From JAGVPT01 sp035505655 (lineage in GTDB: Bacteria > Bacteroidota > Ignavibacteria > UBA10030 > UBA8401): DNA of 64,000 nucleotides. This document shows positions 51,006-58,522 of the stretch, piece after piece. Under the pieces are notes generated by a model. It was not told where the DNA came from, searched no databases, and saw only the letters and a list, made by a program, of their open reading frames with translations. The number at the start of each line of letters is the position of its first letter. Positions within the stretch are counted from its first letter, which is position 1. The stretch is taken from contig DATJQP010000058.1 of assembly GCA_035505655.1 (NCBI GenBank), positions 1-64,000 on the forward strand, written 5' to 3'. A program made the translations under genes and the position numbers.

Positions 51006-51034
51006 AAAGTAGTCAAAATGGGGGTCATTTACAA
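51006..51034 (-). promoter_or_regulatory. Sigma70-like promoter for the amrA-ZIP run
   Basis: On the minus strand TTGTAA (51029-51034) and TACTTT (51006-51011) have a 17 nt spacer. The predicted start near 50999 lies about 20 nt before the amrA ATG. A MITE-like repeat begins 32 bp upstream of the -35. Confidence 0.55.
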
Positions 51035-51065
51035 GGAACGAGGCAGGAAAGAGCGAAGGAGCACT

Positions 51066-51195
51066 AAAAATGAAAGATCAAACAGCAAAGATCAAAAATA
51101 CAGATGAAAGATTAGAGATTGCCCGGGTCGATGCCCCCTTTGAGTTTTGCTCTGCATTTTTGCTCTTTCATTTTTCCCCTTTGATCTTCTCCTTA
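51066..51195 (-). repeat. MITE-like palindromic repeat, copy 2
   Basis: 130 bp A/T-rich imperfect palindrome. Read on the minus strand it begins TAAGGAG (51189-51195) and ends TTTGATCTTTCATTTTT, matching copy 1 (15973-16098) at both ends and arms; the centre is longer and different. It lies between the amrA promoter and the terminator of the 52317-51277 gene. A short peptide frame inside (starting MKDQTAKIKN) has a counterpart in copy 1, but this follows from the shared repeat and is not evidence of a gene. Confidence 0.65.
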
Positions 51196-51215
51196 TCACG
51201 ATGGCAGCGGCATCC

Positions 51216-51251
51216 AAAAAAATGCCCCGGAGCGCGGCTGCGTCCGGGGCA
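51216..51251 (-). terminator. Rho-independent terminator of the STAS-to-lipoprotein operon
   Basis: TGCCCCGGA (51223-51231) and TCCGGGGCA (51243-51251) form a perfect 9 bp stem with an 11 nt loop; on the minus strand a T7 run (complement of A7 at 51216-51222) follows at once. It lies 25 nt after the stop at 51277. Confidence 0.88.
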
Positions 51252-51276
51252 CGGAAATCCGAAAATCAGAGCCCTG

Positions 51277-52317
51277 CTACTTGATCTTGAAACTCTCCAC
51301 GACCTTGTCGAAGGCAGGCACGTAGTCTGCTGACATCGGCTGGAACCAGGTGATCACGAGCCGGTAGACTTTGTCGTCCTTCACCACGAAGTAGGCTTTT
51401 CCGCCGACCTTCGGTTCGGGCGCGTATGAGAGGAACTTCGCCGCGAGCCCGTCGATCTTCGTGTCGCCGGTCGATTTGGGCTTGAAGATGTCCTTGTTTT
51501 GCTTGAAGACCTTCTCGACGTCCAGTTTCTTTGCGGGAAGGATGTCGATCTGCACGGCGCAGTCCTGCCGGAGTTTGTGATGGATGTTCATCGAGAACAT
51601 CGTTTCACCCTTTTTCGGCGGGAAGGAGTATTCGAAATTGTCGGGGTACTGGATCTGGAAGAAATCCCCGGAGTACTTTGACAGCTCTGTCGACGGCTTA
51701 TCCTCATCGACTTTGTTCACGGCGACTTTCGGCTTCGGCAGCTTGATCGATGCGAGGATGGTGTCGAAGACGGCACCGTAGAGCTGGTAGTCGTCATTGA
51801 AGCCGGAGAAGTTCACGTAATAGAAGACGCTGTCACGCACGACGATCGTCCGCCTTCCGTAGATTGTGACCCCTTTTGCGATGTTCGAAGTATACGAGAT
51901 GAGATGGCCGTTCTCCTTGCCGAGCGTTCCCGGCTGGTCCGAATCGATGGTGCCGATGCCGGAGAGTTTGTCCTTGGTCTGGGCGTCGTAGGCATCGAGC
52001 GTCGAGACCCCGCTCGCCGCGAAGTTTTCAAACCCGAAAAGAACTTCGACCCCGTTCTTCCCGCCGCTCGAGGGATCGAAGAAGTAGGTGGCGGCCTCCT
52101 GCGAGGAATAGATCTTGATCCGGTTCGCCTCCGCATTCACGAGCCAGCCTTTTGGATACTGCAGCTCGAATCCGTAGAACGGGTCCTGGTACGATTCCCA
52201 ATCGGCGATCACGGGCGGCTTCGGTTTGCTGCAGGAGCTGAGTGCTGTTGCGAGAATCATGGCCGCAGCGCCCAGGAGAATTGCCGGGGAAAACAACCGC
52301 TGGGGAAGATGCTTCAT
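51277..52317 (-). CDS. Predicted lipoprotein with two PsbP/Mog1-like modules
   Basis: Predicted lipoprotein of 346 aa with lipobox LSSC (Cys about 29). Two similar halves are visible: DPFYGFELQYPKGWLVNAEANRIKIYSS (about 43) and FFQIQYPDNFEYSFPPKKGETMFSMNIH (about 221), each the start of a PsbP/Mog1-like alpha-beta module as in proteins that read a polypeptide or lipid surface. The C-terminal AYFVVKDDKVYRLVITWFQP repeats the theme. Function is unknown. It is last in the operon from the STAS gene and is followed by a strong terminator; it starts 62 nt after the TPR stop. Confidence 0.78.
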   Translation of the reverse strand: MKHLPQRLFSPAILLGAAAMILATALSSCSKPKPPVIADWESYQDPFYGFELQYPKGWLVNAEANRIKIYSSQEAATYFFDPSSGGKNGVEVLFGFENFAASGVSTLDAYDAQTKDKLSGIGTIDSDQPGTLGKENGHLISYTSNIAKGVTIYGRRTIVVRDSVFYYVNFSGFNDDYQLYGAVFDTILASIKLPKPKVAVNKVDEDKPSTELSKYSGDFFQIQYPDNFEYSFPPKKGETMFSMNIHHKLRQDCAVQIDILPAKKLDVEKVFKQNKDIFKPKSTGDTKIDGLAAKFLSYAPEPKVGGKAYFVVKDDKVYRLVITWFQPMSADYVPAFDKVVESFKIK

Positions 52318-52379
52318 ACGTCACCTTTGCTCTAGTTGGTTGTGGTTGAGGATTGCAGTTCGTCGAGCGCCCGACCGCA

Positions 52380-54113
52380 TCAATTCCCTTTGAGCTGGCC
52401 GAGCTCTTTCTTCGCAACTTTGTTCTGCGGGTCGATTTTCAGGACCGTCTCGTACTCCTCGATCGCCTTCTGTCGGATCGCATCCGCCTCGTCGACGGTG
52501 ATCTTCTGGTTGCCGAGGGAGAGGGCGTACGACTGGGCGAGCCACAGGTGCGCTTCGGCATCCCGCTTATCCTTCGACTCGTGCGTGATGGCTTTCTTCA
52601 GGTAGTCGATCGCCGTCGGGTATCGTTTTCCGAGGAGTTCGATGAGGCCGATGAATTTGTTCGCTTCAAGGAGCTGCGGCGCATATTTTTCCTCTTTCGT
52701 CAGCTTCTCCGTGGGGTCGAGCTTCACGGTGTCGATGATGGCGATGACAAGCTGGTATTCTTTCTCCGCCCGGTCCAGGGAGTCGAGACGGTAGTAGCAG
52801 CTTGCGAGGTAGAGGTAGGCCTGGTAGAATTCGGGCCGCAGTTCGATGACCTGTTGCATCAGCGTTTTCGCGGTGTCAAACTTTCCGACGACCATGTAGC
52901 AGACTCCGCCGTTGACGAGGGCGCCGACGTTTTTCGGGTCGACAACGAGTTTCCTGGAATACTGGACCGCTGCCTTGTCGTACATTTTCTTCTGCATGTA
53001 CGCCCCGGCAAGGTCGGTGGCAATCTCCGTGGAGGCGGTGTCGAGCGCGAGGACCTTCTCGAAGCACAGAATGGCGTTGTCGACATCCTTCGCCCTCATA
53101 TAGGCCCGGCCGAGCTGGATATAGTTCTCGGCACCGAGCGAGTCCTTCGGCAGGGCTTTATAGTTATCGATCGATTTCTGATACTCTCCCGTTTCGTAGA
53201 GGGAATAGGCATACATCTTCTTCAGCTCGAAGTGGGTAGGATTGAGCTTCATCGCCTGTTCGATCACCGGGACGGCATCCTTGTAGAACTTCCCTTCGTA
53301 GAGCGCTTTTGCGTACTCGTCGTAGGCCGCAGGGTTGTCCTTCTTCAGCGCGGCGTAGCGGACGAAGAACCGTGCCGATTCCCTCCATTGCTTCGCCCGG
53401 TAGAAAAGGTCCGCAACGTCGAAGAGATAGAGATCGTTCGTCGGATCGAGATTCACCGCCTGCTCGAACTGAAGAGCGCAATCGTTGTACTGACGTCCTT
53501 TGTAGAATGCCTTCGCCAGCCTGTAGTGATTCTGGGCGGACTTGGGGTCGAGGTCGACCGCTTTCTGGAAATTCGATATCGCGAGGATGTTGATGTTTTG
53601 CCTCCCGTATGCCTCACCGAGTCCCACGTAGACCTCCGGAAGATTCTCGTTGACCTCCTTCGCCTTCGAAAAGTAGACGATCGCTTTGTCCAGCGAGTCG
53701 AGGTCAAGGAAAACGTTCCCGTAGGCGATGGAGACGGCCGTGTTCCGTTTGTCCAGCTTCATGACGGTCGCGTAGGTCTTCATGGCCTTGTCTGACTGGC
53801 CGGTCCGGAGATAGAGCGTTCCGAGCGAAAGGAGTGCCGTCGTATCCTCGTCGTTGAGGTCGACCGCCCGCTGAAAGTAGAAGAGGGCCGAATCATTCGC
53901 GCCTTTGAGACGGTATGCCTCTCCCAGATACCGGTTGATTTCGGAGTTCCGGGGCGCGATTTTCAGGGCGGAGAGAAGGTGATCGATGGCGGCGCCGTAC
54001 TGTTTCTGGCTAAGAGCCTCCTTGCCGAGTTTCGCCTCATCCTGAGCGCGAAGTCCGGTGGTGAGGACGACGAGGAGGGCGACTGTCAGCAACGAGCGGC
54101 AGGAACGATGCAT
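52380..54113 (-). CDS. Exported TPR protein
   Basis: Protein of 577 aa with a signal peptide (about 8-24, cleavage near LRAQ) and a long series of about 14 TPRs with regular 34-residue spacing (for example GAAIDHLLSALKIAPRNSEINRYLGEAYR, DSALFYFQRAVDLNDEDTTALLSLGTLYLR and KAIVYFSKAKEVNENLPEVYVGLGEAYG). Such proteins are periplasmic scaffolds in Bacteroidota TonB clusters. It starts 15 nt after the substrate-binding gene and precedes the PsbP-like lipoprotein. Confidence 0.9.
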   Translation of the reverse strand: MHRSCRSLLTVALLVVLTTGLRAQDEAKLGKEALSQKQYGAAIDHLLSALKIAPRNSEINRYLGEAYRLKGANDSALFYFQRAVDLNDEDTTALLSLGTLYLRTGQSDKAMKTYATVMKLDKRNTAVSIAYGNVFLDLDSLDKAIVYFSKAKEVNENLPEVYVGLGEAYGRQNINILAISNFQKAVDLDPKSAQNHYRLAKAFYKGRQYNDCALQFEQAVNLDPTNDLYLFDVADLFYRAKQWRESARFFVRYAALKKDNPAAYDEYAKALYEGKFYKDAVPVIEQAMKLNPTHFELKKMYAYSLYETGEYQKSIDNYKALPKDSLGAENYIQLGRAYMRAKDVDNAILCFEKVLALDTASTEIATDLAGAYMQKKMYDKAAVQYSRKLVVDPKNVGALVNGGVCYMVVGKFDTAKTLMQQVIELRPEFYQAYLYLASCYYRLDSLDRAEKEYQLVIAIIDTVKLDPTEKLTKEEKYAPQLLEANKFIGLIELLGKRYPTAIDYLKKAITHESKDKRDAEAHLWLAQSYALSLGNQKITVDEADAIRQKAIEEYETVLKIDPQNKVAKKELGQLKGN

Positions 54114-54128
54114 GGAAGGGTACCTCGA

Positions 54129-55064
54129 TTACTGGGATTGTAGTTGAATGAGCCGGACTGGCATTGTTGCCGGCACAAGTCCGTTGTTGAGAAAAAGCTT
54201 TTGTCCCTGGGATCCCGTCACGAAGGCGGTGAACCCCACCGCGACACCCGTCCCTGCATTCTTCGAGAAAATATAGAGCGTCCTCCGAAGAGGATAATAG
54301 TCCCGGTAGACGTGAGCCTGGAGCGGCGGAAAGTACTCAAGAGTCTTCGAAGTGGAATCCCTCGTAAACGCCGGGTCCCCGATCGCGAGGATCTTTGTCT
54401 TCGCGGGGGTCTCCGCCACCCAGGACTGGCTGACAAACCCGATCGCGTTGCGGTGCTCTGCGACGAAGGCGATCGTTTGCGTCGTCGTCGAGCACGGATA
54501 GATCACGTTGGCAAAGGGCTCCCCGCCCGTCACCCTCTTCAGGATATACTCATACATTCCGCTGTTTGGATCTCCGAGAGCGACGATGACCTTCCCCCCG
54601 ACGTTTCTTTCGCCGAGCTCTCTCCACATCGTCTTCTTGCCAAGCATGATCTCCCGCAGTGCGTCAACGGTAAGATGCTCGAGGGAATTCTTCTCGTTGA
54701 CGAGGACGAGGGCTGCCTCGTACGCGATGCGAAACGTATCGACCTCGAGCTTGTACTTCTTGATGACCGCCAGCTCGTCTTCGTTGAGGGGTCGCGGGCT
54801 CGTCACGAGTTTCACGCTGTCATTGAGGAGCTGGACGACCGCATCCCGCGTTGTCGACTCGAGGTGCGTGATGTGCGCCTGCTCGTACATCGACTCAAAT
54901 TCCTTCACCTCGCTGTCGATTGCCGGGTAAATATCCTCGGAGGAAATCATGACGAGCTTCCCCCGCGTGGGCAGGTCGCCGGCATCCTTCTGGCAGCCGG
55001 TCCACGAGAGTAGCACCGTGAGGAAGAGGAGGGAACAGAAGCTATGAAAGGAAGCGGTCCTCAT
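54129..55064 (-). CDS. PstS-like substrate-binding lipoprotein
   Basis: Predicted periplasmic-binding-like lipoprotein of 311 aa: signal ends in LSWTGC (Cys about 24). The body has the PstS-type features DALREIMLGKKTMWREL, VALGDPNSGMYEYIL, AEHRNAIGFVSQSW and YPLRRTLYIFSKNA. Phosphate or a similar anion is the usual ligand of the family, but no PstCAB transporter is nearby; in TonB clusters such proteins may supply or sense ligand. The start overlaps the small upstream gene by 23 nt, so translational coupling is likely. Confidence 0.85.
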   Translation of the reverse strand: MRTASFHSFCSLLFLTVLLSWTGCQKDAGDLPTRGKLVMISSEDIYPAIDSEVKEFESMYEQAHITHLESTTRDAVVQLLNDSVKLVTSPRPLNEDELAVIKKYKLEVDTFRIAYEAALVLVNEKNSLEHLTVDALREIMLGKKTMWRELGERNVGGKVIVALGDPNSGMYEYILKRVTGGEPFANVIYPCSTTTQTIAFVAEHRNAIGFVSQSWVAETPAKTKILAIGDPAFTRDSTSKTLEYFPPLQAHVYRDYYPLRRTLYIFSKNAGTGVAVGFTAFVTGSQGQKLFLNNGLVPATMPVRLIQLQSQ

Positions 55065-55260
55065 TTCTCTGCTGCTGTTTCATGCGGATGTTGACAAACC
55101 GATAAACGCCGTACAACAGCATGACCACGCCGAACATGATCCTGAACTTCTGTGGCATGTTGGGTGGCATGAACAGCCCCGTCGCGATGACGAGGCCGCA
55201 CACGAAGAGGATCGCCGACATCACGTACCCGACAATTACCAGCGGCCTTTCGGGGTCCAT
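55042..55260 (-). CDS. Small two-TM membrane protein
   Basis: Not recognised beyond topology. The 72 aa product has two hydrophobic segments (about 7-29 and 40-60, VGYVMSAILFVCGLVIATGLF and FRIMFGVVMLLYGVYRFV) and a charged C-terminal tail. It lies 7 nt after tonB and its 3' end overlaps the PstS-like gene by 23 nt. A conserved small-ORF position between tonB and the binding-protein gene suggests a membrane partner of the cluster. Confidence 0.72.
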   Translation of the reverse strand: MDPERPLVIVGYVMSAILFVCGLVIATGLFMPPNMPQKFRIMFGVVMLLYGVYRFVNIRMKQQQRNEDRFLS

Positions 55261-55267
55261 GGCCGGG

Positions 55268-56002
55268 TCAATGACCCTGGTTCAACTTGAACTTAAAGGG
55301 AATCGAAACCCAGACGGCGACCGGTCCGTTGTTCATGACGGCGGGAGTAAACACCCATTGCATCGCCGCGTCGATGGCGGCCTGGTTGAACAGCTCCGCG
55401 TCCGACTTGATGATCTGCGCCTTTTTCGCCTTTCCTTCCTTGTCGACCCAGATCTTCACCCACACCGTTCCCTCGACGCCGGCTCGGCGTGCTATCTCGG
55501 GATACAGGGGGGCAGGGTTCTTCACCGGGACCGGCTGTTTCTCGACGGGAACGAAATCCGGAGGCGGGCCGTCGTCCTCGATTTTCACGTCGTTCTGGAT
55601 CGCCACGGGACCCGATCCCGAGGCGTTCGGATCGCCGACGGGGCCGACCTGCTGGAGCTCGGTCTGGGAGGCGATGGTCGCCTCGGGACTGATCTCAGCG
55701 TCGGGGACGGGAACCGGTGTTCCGACGGTCGGCTTTGCTGCCGTGGCGGAAACAGAAACGGAGGGTGCCGCTTGTGAGTTCGTGATCGATGGGGGCGGAC
55801 CGAGGTCGCTGTATTTCAGAATGCGGACAGTGTAGACGGGCTCGTCTTCCTTTGTCAGGGCCAACGCGCCGTAATAGGTGCCGATGGCGGCAAAATGGAA
55901 CAGCGCAGCCAAGACCAGCGCACGGATGGCGTACTTCTGGTACAGTCCGCGCAGTTCATACGCACCGTACTTGGCGCCAGCGACTGGTGTTGTTGCAGAC
56001 AT
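55268..56002 (-). CDS. tonB: Energy transducer TonB
   Basis: Transmits proton-motive force from ExbB/ExbD to outer-membrane receptors. The 244 aa product has one N-terminal membrane anchor (about 26-48, RALVLAALFHFAAIG), a Pro/Val-rich periplasmic linker, and a C-terminal TonB_C domain (about 160-244, LYPEIARRAGVEGTVWVKIWVDKEG, then AAMQWVFTPA). It belongs to the Bacteroidota TonB clade. The cluster exbB-exbD-exbD-tonB is contiguous on the minus strand. Confidence 0.93.
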   Translation of the reverse strand: MSATTPVAGAKYGAYELRGLYQKYAIRALVLAALFHFAAIGTYYGALALTKEDEPVYTVRILKYSDLGPPPSITNSQAAPSVSVSATAAKPTVGTPVPVPDAEISPEATIASQTELQQVGPVGDPNASGSGPVAIQNDVKIEDDGPPPDFVPVEKQPVPVKNPAPLYPEIARRAGVEGTVWVKIWVDKEGKAKKAQIIKSDAELFNQAAIDAAMQWVFTPAVMNNGPVAVWVSIPFKFKLNQGH

Positions 56003-56058
56003 ACATCATCACTCCTTCCTTAAACACTTTCCGCGGACAAAAAGCCGCGGGGCACTCT

Positions 56059-56544
56059 TTAAATCTTCTCGATGAGTTGCTTGTCCTTATCTTCGAACGG
56101 CGCGAGACTGAACCGGGTGATATCGGCGAGATTCAACTCATCCATAATGTTGACCATCATCATGTACTTGCCCTTGCGGTCGACCTTGATGAGGGTGATA
56201 AGCTTCGGGTTGGAAGCGTTCTTCTCTTTGAGGACCTTCCTCAACTCGGCAAGCGTTGCTTTCTCGGGCTTGTCGATACCGATATTCCAGTAGATCGTTC
56301 CGTTTTCCGAGACCCGAAGCGTGAGAAGGTTCGACTGCGGGACTTCGACGTTGGCATCGCCCGGCGGGAGGTTGATTTCCATCGCCTGCGGTTTGTTCAT
56401 CGTCGTCGTCAGCATGAAGAACGTCAGGAGAAGAAACGCGATATCGACCATCGGGGTCATGTCGATGCGGACACCGACCCGGCGGCGCTTCTTCTTGGAA
56501 TGCTTCTCCTTCCCGCGTGATTGCTTTACATCTACTTCGGCCAT
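56059..56544 (-). CDS. exbD: Biopolymer transport protein ExbD (second copy)
   Basis: Single-TM stator component of 161 aa. A Lys/Arg-rich cytoplasmic N-terminus, VGVRIDMTPMVDIAFLLLTFFMLT with the proton-coupling Asp (in PMVDIAF, near 33) and a periplasmic domain to about 161. It differs from the first ExbD mainly in the periplasmic part. The two ExbDs may have distinct partners. It starts 18 nt after the first exbD stop. Confidence 0.93.
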   Translation of the reverse strand: MAEVDVKQSRGKEKHSKKKRRRVGVRIDMTPMVDIAFLLLTFFMLTTTMNKPQAMEINLPPGDANVEVPQSNLLTLRVSENGTIYWNIGIDKPEKATLAELRKVLKEKNASNPKLITLIKVDRKGKYMMMVNIMDELNLADITRFSLAPFEDKDKQLIEKI

Positions 56545-56562
56545 AGCATAATTCCTTACGTA

Positions 56563-57027
56563 TTAATTCTTCGCTAGCTCTGTAACAAGATTAAAGCGCG
56601 TGATGTTCACCTTCTGGAGAATCTTCATCACGTCTTCGATGACTCCGTAATCGACGTCTTTATCCGCCCTTATGACGGTCTTCAGCCTTGGATTCTTCGT
56701 TCGGGCCTGGATCAGGAGATTCGTGAGATCGCTTGGCTGGACGGCAACCGCACCCTTCAGCTTTGCTCCCTGTCCGAAGAGGGCTTCGCGGAGGAGTTGC
56801 GAATCGACGCCAAGGAGGATCTGGCCGTCCTTGCCGACGGAGAGCGTGATGACATCGGCACCGGGGATTTTGAAGAATGAATGGGACGAGGGAAGGGTGA
56901 TTTCGAGGTCGTCCGAGGGCTTGAATTGCGTCGTGAGCATGAAGAACGTCAGGAGGAGAAAGCCGACGTCCACCATCGGAGTCATGTCGAGCTTGAAACC
57001 GATGCGTTTCCTATGAATTTTTGGCAT
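56563..57027 (-). CDS. exbD: Biopolymer transport protein ExbD (first copy)
   Basis: Single-TM stator component of 154 aa: GFKLDMTPMVDVGFLLLTFFMLTTQF with the conserved Asp of PMVDVGF (about 19) in the membrane and a periplasmic domain. It lies 23 nt after exbB. Duplicate exbD genes in tandem are common in Bacteroidota Ton systems. Confidence 0.93.
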   Translation of the reverse strand: MPKIHRKRIGFKLDMTPMVDVGFLLLTFFMLTTQFKPSDDLEITLPSSHSFFKIPGADVITLSVGKDGQILLGVDSQLLREALFGQGAKLKGAVAVQPSDLTNLLIQARTKNPRLKTVIRADKDVDYGVIEDVMKILQKVNITRFNLVTELAKN

Positions 57028-57050
57028 GGGACTACCTTCTTCCTCGCCGG

Positions 57051-57770
57051 TCAGAGTTTCGATTTCAGGTTCTGGAGGACGTCATAGCTTGCTTCGTCGA
57101 TCATGTACGTCATGCCGTCAATTTTCGTCGTGAAGAAGTTGTAGCTCACGATCGATGCGATGGCGATGGAGATTCCGCCCGCCGTGTTGATCAACGCTTC
57201 GGAGATACCCTGCGACAACTGGACGGCGTCCGCGGATCCGGCGTGAGCAAGTGCCGCGAAGGCGCGGATCATACCGATAACCGTTCCGAGCAGACCGACC
57301 ATCGTCGCGATCGACGCGATCGTCGAAAGGGCGATGAGGTTCTTTTCCAGAATCGGCATTTCCAACATCGTCGCTTCCTCAATGACCCTCTGGACCTCCG
57401 TCATCTTGTCCCGGCTGTCCATCCCCTTCTCCGGCGCAATTTCACGGAACCTCTCGATCCCGGATTTGATGATATTCGCCATCGAGCCCCGCTGGGTGTC
57501 GCAGGCCGCGATCGCCGCGTCAAGCTCACCGCTCGAGACATGCTTCACAAGCGTCGTGAGGAACTTCTGGAGGGCCGCTTTTCCCTGGGCCTTCCTCAGA
57601 GAAAAAATACGTTCGATGACATACGTGACAACCATGATTGAGAGCGCGATCAACGCAACCACGAGCGGGCCCCCCTTCTGGATGAATTCAGGAAGCAGGA
57701 ATTCAAAAATGCAGAACCCAATAGCGAAAGCGAGCGCGATCAGGATTGTGTTGAACGTTCCTTGTTTCAT
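57051..57770 (-). CDS. exbB: MotA/TolQ/ExbB proton channel family protein
   Basis: Proton-channel stator of 239 aa. Three membrane segments (about 9-28, 34-52 and two near 140-190) carry the ExbB core LLGTVIGMIRAFAAL and NTAGGISIAIASIVSYNFF, with a long cytoplasmic helical region between. First of the exbB-exbD-exbD-tonB block; it starts 60 nt after the STAS gene stop and has no clear promoter of its own. Confidence 0.93.
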   Translation of the reverse strand: MKQGTFNTILIALAFAIGFCIFEFLLPEFIQKGGPLVVALIALSIMVVTYVIERIFSLRKAQGKAALQKFLTTLVKHVSSGELDAAIAACDTQRGSMANIIKSGIERFREIAPEKGMDSRDKMTEVQRVIEEATMLEMPILEKNLIALSTIASIATMVGLLGTVIGMIRAFAALAHAGSADAVQLSQGISEALINTAGGISIAIASIVSYNFFTTKIDGMTYMIDEASYDVLQNLKSKL

Positions 57771-57830
57771 AAATGGTGCTCCTTCAAGATAATGATGTGG
57801 TGCCTGTGAATATGCTACACTTGCTTCAGC

Positions 57831-58175
57831 CTACGTCAACGACAGGACAGCCTCGGGACGGGTATCCGTCACCTGAAAGATCATTGAGAGCTTCGTGACA
57901 ACGAAAATGTTATTGATATTTTTGTTGACGTTGCAGAGGACGATCTTCCCCTTCCTGTTCACGTAGGATGTATGCGCCGAAACGAGGGCGCCGATCGCGG
58001 TCGAGTTCATGTAGGTCACTTTCCCGAGATCGATGACGAGTTTCTTGTTTCCTTTCTCAACGGAGTCAGCGACCGCCTTACGCAACTCATCGGTTTCCTC
58101 ACCGCCTACGAGAGACCCTTTCGGCTCGAGAATAAGAATTTCGCCGTTTTGTTCAGTTGCGGTCTTCAGCTTCAT
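57831..58175 (-). CDS. STAS-domain anti-sigma factor antagonist
   Basis: SpoIIAA-like protein of 114 aa covering one STAS domain. The phospho-acceptor loop reads VTYMNSTAIGAL (equivalent of DSSGLGAL), with the Ser/Thr available for phosphorylation by a partner kinase. AGGAGG lies about 11 nt upstream of the ATG. It heads the operon promoted at 58337-58365, upstream of exbB. Its target anti-sigma factor is not in the window. Confidence 0.9.
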   Translation of the reverse strand: MKLKTATEQNGEILILEPKGSLVGGEETDELRKAVADSVEKGNKKLVIDLGKVTYMNSTAIGALVSAHTSYVNRKGKIVLCNVNKNINNIFVVTKLSMIFQVTDTRPEAVLSLT

Positions 58176-58522
58176 TGATTGAATCCTCCTAAGAGAGATG
58201 GTGCCAGGGATAGCTCGGACTTCCGGACTTCTGCACGAAAATGAGGTGTGTCGATACCAGCGCGACGCCGAGGATACTATTTACCCGCGGGTTTGCAGCG
58301 GTCGTGCCGCGGTGACAGACCCCACAGGTGCTCAGTAAGATAAAGAGTTACAATTGAATTTGCAATAAGAAATTTCCAATATTTTTCGCGATCCGGGCAT
58401 TTTCGATCGTTGAGCGCGCGCCAACACCGTCTCTTCGGCATCGGTGAGCGGTCAAGGAAACTGACCGAGCGGTACTCTGGGGAGGACGACCGGTGAACCC
58501 GAGGCAACCCGGGTACTCACGG
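58176..58522. promoter_or_regulatory. 347 bp intergenic region with the STAS-operon promoter and an inverted repeat
   Basis: Between the STAS gene and the pseudocaspase gene. It holds the minus-strand promoter at 58337-58365 and the perfect inverted repeat CGGTCA/TGACCG (58449-58454 and 58462-58467, 7 nt loop) without a T-run, which may be an operator or 3' hairpin for the pseudocaspase transcript. No gene or RNA was recognised in the remainder. Confidence 0.45.
58337..58365 (-). promoter_or_regulatory. Sigma70-like promoter for the STAS-exbB-exbD-exbD-tonB operon
   Basis: On the minus strand TTGCAA (58360-58365) and TATCTT (58337-58342) have exactly 17 nt between them. Predicted start near 58330 gives a leader of about 155 nt to the STAS ATG (58175). 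It is the only strong promoter seen before the terminator at 51216-51251. Confidence 0.6.

Noticed and set aside
51070..51333. A plus-strand frame starting MKDQTAKIKN with a partner near 16090
   Set aside because: The similarity between the two peptides arises from the shared palindromic repeat; the frames diverge at once beyond it and cross a terminator.
58449..58467. Inverted repeat CGGTCA/TGACCG as an intrinsic terminator for the pseudocaspase gene
   Set aside because: No T-run follows on the minus strand and it is 56 nt beyond the stop; it is only recorded as a possible operator or hairpin.
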